From: Njordibacter sp937773555
Lineage (GTDB): Bacteria; Pseudomonadota; Gammaproteobacteria; Pseudomonadales; Balneatricaceae
DNA length: 64,000 bases
Assembly: GCF_047730085.1 (NCBI RefSeq)
Contig: NZ_CP159830.1
Span: 186,001 to 250,000 of the forward strand
Reading direction: 5' to 3'
Shown here: positions 61,481 through 64,000 of the stretch, in pieces
Layout: each line of letters starts with the position of its first letter
How positions within the stretch are numbered: the first letter of the stretch is position 1
The notes under the pieces: generated by a model
What the model saw: only the letters and a program-made list of their open reading frames with translations
What the model was told of the DNA's origin: nothing
The model's database searches: none
Made by a program: the position numbers and the translations under genes

Positions 61481-62601
61481 GAGGCACTTTTTTGCGTTAG
61501 CTTAGTTTCACTAAATAGTGCGTCAATAAATACATCAGCTTCAAACGGTCGCAGGTCGTCTGCCTGCTCACCCACCCCAATAAACCTAATAGGGAGTTGT
61601 AGCTGCTGCGCCATGGCAAAAATAACGCCACCTTTAGCAGTACCGTCAAGTTTAGTGAGGGTTATTCCAGTTACCCCCACGGCAGCACCAAAAAGGCTAG
61701 CTTGGCTTAAGGCGTTCTGTCCGGTGCCAGCATCGAGCACTAGCATGACTTCATGGGGGGCATTAACATCTAATTTTTGCATCACCCGCACAATTTTACT
61801 TAGCTCATCCATTAAGTGAGATTTGTTTTGTAAGCGTCCAGCTGTATCTGCAATCACCACGTCGATACCTTTTGCCTGAGCAGACTGCACTGCATCAAAG
61901 ATTACAGAGGCGCTATCAGCTCCTGTATGCTGGGCAACAACGGGCACATTGTTGCGTGTCCCCCACTCTTGCAATTGTTCAACGGCAGCCGCACGAAAGG
62001 TGTCGCCAGCGGCCAATAAAACTGTTTTCCCTTGGCTTTGGAATCGTTTGCTCAGCTTACCAATGGTTGTGGTTTTGCCTGCGCCGTTAACCCCGACCAT
62101 AAGGATCACAAAGGGGCTATCTTGTTGAGGAATCTCTAACGCTGCTTGGCTGCCTTGTAATAATGTTGCTAGCTCTTCTTTTAAGGCCTTATAAAGTGCT
62201 GGAGGGTCTTGTAGATCTTTGCGGGCAACCCGGTCGCTGAGCTTTTTGAGCAGGCTTGCAGTGGCTTCTATCCCCACGTCTGCAACTAATAGTTGGGTCT
62301 CTAGCTCTTCAAACAAGTCGTTATCGATTTGTTTGGCGCCTAAAAATAGGTTAGAAAGGCCATCACCTAAATTGCCACGAGTGCGACTAAGGCCACTTTT
62401 TATACGTCCAAAAAAGCCCTGTTTTGGCTGAGACTTTGTGGCAACAGGGGCTGGCTTTGGATCAAGTGCTGGCATTGTTGAGCTGCTAGCCTGCTGCTGC
62501 TTAGCAGTATCCTGCAAAGTTGCAACCGGGTGCTCTGCTGCAGAAACATCTTTTTTCTCTGTAGGGGTTTTGTTTTTGCCAAATAAATTAAACAGGGCCA
62601 T
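61477..62601 (-). CDS. ftsY: Signal recognition particle receptor FtsY
   Basis: This 374-residue SRP GTPase has a short variable A domain (about residues 1-75), then N and G domains. GTPase motifs: GVNGAGKTTTIGKL, DTAGRLQNK, TKLDGTAKGG. GFFGRIKSGLSRTR marks the lipid-binding helix. It docks SRP at the membrane. It is first of ftsY-ftsE-ftsX and divergent from rsmD. Confidence 0.97.
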   Translation of the reverse strand: MALFNLFGKNKTPTEKKDVSAAEHPVATLQDTAKQQQASSSTMPALDPKPAPVATKSQPKQGFFGRIKSGLSRTRGNLGDGLSNLFLGAKQIDNDLFEELETQLLVADVGIEATASLLKKLSDRVARKDLQDPPALYKALKEELATLLQGSQAALEIPQQDSPFVILMVGVNGAGKTTTIGKLSKRFQSQGKTVLLAAGDTFRAAAVEQLQEWGTRNNVPVVAQHTGADSASVIFDAVQSAQAKGIDVVIADTAGRLQNKSHLMDELSKIVRVMQKLDVNAPHEVMLVLDAGTGQNALSQASLFGAAVGVTGITLTKLDGTAKGGVIFAMAQQLQLPIRFIGVGEQADDLRPFEADVFIDALFSETKLTQKSAS

Positions 62602-62753
62602 GATGTTGGGTGCGTCTCGGTATATGCGGAATGAAGAATAACGAAGTCGTAAATTTTAGCATAGCTTTTGCCTAGGTATGCTTCTTTTCTGCAGCGATTG
62701 CCTTAGAATAGGAACTACACTATTTCCACTCATTGTTATCCCTAGGCATATTT

Positions 62754-63434
62754 ATGGCCCGCAAACCGAGTTCAAAATCTTCTCGTCCGTCACCTCAGCT
62801 GCGCTCCTCTGGAACTGCGACTAAGCCAGGAAAGGTTGTTGAAATTGGCCAAGCGGGGCGCCAAAGTTTACGTATCATTGGTGGACAATGGCGTGGACGA
62901 AAAATTCCATTTGCTACAGTCATAGGCCTGCGTCCTACTCAAGACAGGGTGCGAGAAACCTTATTTAATTGGCTTGCTGGCCCCATACCTGGCGCCAGGT
63001 GCCTCGATTTATTTGCCGGCACTGGGGCCCTAGGCCTTGAAGCCCTATCCCGCGGCGCCAAGCATGTAACCTTTGTGGATTTGTCTAATATTGCAACGAG
63101 TAGTCTTAGGGACAACATAAAGCAGCTGACTTTAGCTGCAGACCAGACCACTTCAGTGCATCAACAAAGCGCCTTTGATTGGCTGAGAAGTGATCACACC
63201 GCTAGCCCAGATCAGCCTCAGCAGTATCATTTGGTGTTTTTAGACCCCCCTTTTGCCCTTGCTCTCATGCAGGACATGCTCAAGGCCCTATTTGCCAGCA
63301 ATTGTCTTGCCGCCAATGCTATGATTTACGTGGAGCAGCCGCAGCCCTTGGAAGAGCTAGATTTGCCGCCAACATGGAAATTGCATCGCAATAAAAAAGC
63401 TGGCCAAGTACATTATGGACTGATTAGCCAGTAA
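62754..63434 (+). CDS. rsmD: 16S rRNA (guanine966-N2)-methyltransferase RsmD
   Basis: This 226-residue methyltransferase has the S-adenosylmethionine loop CLDLFAGTGALGLEALSRGA and catalytic FLDPPFA. The RIIGGQWRGRKI and LRPTQDRVRETLFNWL blocks are standard. I start at the ATG at 62754; the frame upstream begins at a TTG without support. The ftsY/rsmD divergence is conserved in gammaproteobacteria. Confidence 0.96.
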   Translation: MARKPSSKSSRPSPQLRSSGTATKPGKVVEIGQAGRQSLRIIGGQWRGRKIPFATVIGLRPTQDRVRETLFNWLAGPIPGARCLDLFAGTGALGLEALSRGAKHVTFVDLSNIATSSLRDNIKQLTLAADQTTSVHQQSAFDWLRSDHTASPDQPQQYHLVFLDPPFALALMQDMLKALFASNCLAANAMIYVEQPQPLEELDLPPTWKLHRNKKAGQVHYGLISQ

Positions 63435-63490
63435 GCTAAGGCCTCAATTAAATGACAACTGGCGCAGTCAAATACCCTCATGGCAAGTGC

Positions 63491-63970
63491 TTAGGATGGC
63501 ACATTGGATGGTGTATTTGGGTCACTGATAATGGGCATGCCCACTTCTATAATGCCGCTGCCAATGACATCCGCTCGAAGTCCTCCACTACCCAAAAAGG
63601 CATGGATCACTTCGCTTCTTGAAACCTGCAGATTCTCTAGTAGCCGCCCCAAAACATTGCATGGGTGACACAATTCGACGCCTCTGAACTGTGCTGAGCC
63701 AATCGAAAACTCTTCGCCAACTAAGGCATTCAGATCAACACCCCGACTAATGATATTTCTGCGTGTTTGTTGAGGGGCAATAGACTGGCCCAAAAGTGCG
63801 TTATACCCATCAACGGCTTCAGCTTCTATAAGGGTAATATTTTGGCCTTTTTTTTTGGCTTTTTTAAAATGCCGATCGCCAGTAATACCGCACCCAACAA
63901 CCACCTGCACTGTATGGGCTTGCTGCAGTGCCTGCCTAGATTTTTTTGCTACAAAAATAGCTTCAATCAT
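63491..63970 (-). CDS. MOSC domain protein
   Basis: This 159-residue protein is a single MOSC (molybdenum cofactor sulfurase C-terminal) domain. The conserved Cys lies in GVELCHPCNVLGRLL, GDRHFKKAKK near the start and ARR-type TRRNIISRGVDLN in the middle. Stand-alone members may bind or transfer sulfur to the molybdenum cofactor or detoxify N-hydroxylated compounds; the role here is unknown. The start is the ATG at 63970 with AGGTGAG upstream. Confidence 0.85.
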   Translation of the reverse strand: MIEAIFVAKKSRQALQQAHTVQVVVGCGITGDRHFKKAKKKGQNITLIEAEAVDGYNALLGQSIAPQQTRRNIISRGVDLNALVGEEFSIGSAQFRGVELCHPCNVLGRLLENLQVSRSEVIHAFLGSGGLRADVIGSGIIEVGMPIISDPNTPSNVPS

Positions 63971-64000
63971 TCAACTCACCTTTAAGCTTTACTTGAATAT

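Overview
The right two thirds of the window (about 27.3-64 kb) is ordinary housekeeping chromosome of a gammaproteobacterium. It has monofunctional hisB with hisH-hisA-hisF, gpmI-envC-ctpA-yibQ, rhodanese-grxC-secB, glnA-ntrB-ntrC, typA, a PHA-granule-region protein gene beside hslUV, argS, priA, rpmE, tesA/ybbAP, rpoH, ftsX-ftsE-ftsY and rsmD. The order rpmE-priA-argS-SPOR-hslVU resembles Pseudomonas and its marine relatives. The species cannot be fixed from the sequence alone.

The left part (1 to about 27.3 kb) is an accessory island ending at the 3' side of a tRNA-Phe gene, where a truncated tyrosine integrase remains. Block A (1-13.7 kb) encodes a non-phosphorylative sugar-acid route: an amidohydrolase-family lactonase/isomerase, an IlvD-type aldonate dehydratase, a DHDPS-family keto-deoxy-acid dehydratase and a 2-oxoglutarate-semialdehyde dehydrogenase, plus a Gfo/Idh/MocA dehydrogenase and a GntR regulator. 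Nested in it is a visibly GC-richer cassette (about 5.9-11.92 kb) with an enolase-superfamily dehydratase and a complete ABC sugar importer. The cassette carries broken genes at both ends: the first codons of an IlvD gene on the left and the first codons of a Gfo/Idh gene on the right. On the right it abuts the tail of a TRAP-type permease. The simplest reading is that imported DNA replaced a resident TRAP transporter. IS6 remnants and a 218-bp duplicated piece of gntR mark further rearrangement.

Block B (13.9-15.0 kb) is a small phage graveyard: a tmRNA/tRNA 3'-end-like attachment remnant, a terminase-small-subunit-like gene, a small membrane protein and gene scraps.

Block C (15.1-26.4 kb) is a ten-gene, same-strand run divergent from a LysR regulator. 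It encodes a Tat-exported NMT1-type binding protein with its ABC ATPase and permease, an FAD-dependent oxidoreductase, a class III CoA-transferase, an enoyl-CoA hydratase, a ferredoxin, a DHDPS-family enzyme, an aldehyde dehydrogenase and a dCMP-deaminase-like protein. A fumarylacetoacetate-hydrolase-family gene lies beyond the LysR gene. I do not recognise this combination as a described pathway, and it is the best candidate here for an undescribed catabolic system.

Regulatory sequence readable in the core includes a near-perfect sigma-54 promoter with an upstream NtrC-like site before glnA, a sigma-32 promoter before hslVU (with rpoH itself in the window), an extended -10 promoter before typA, an rpmE leader hairpin, and several intrinsic terminators.
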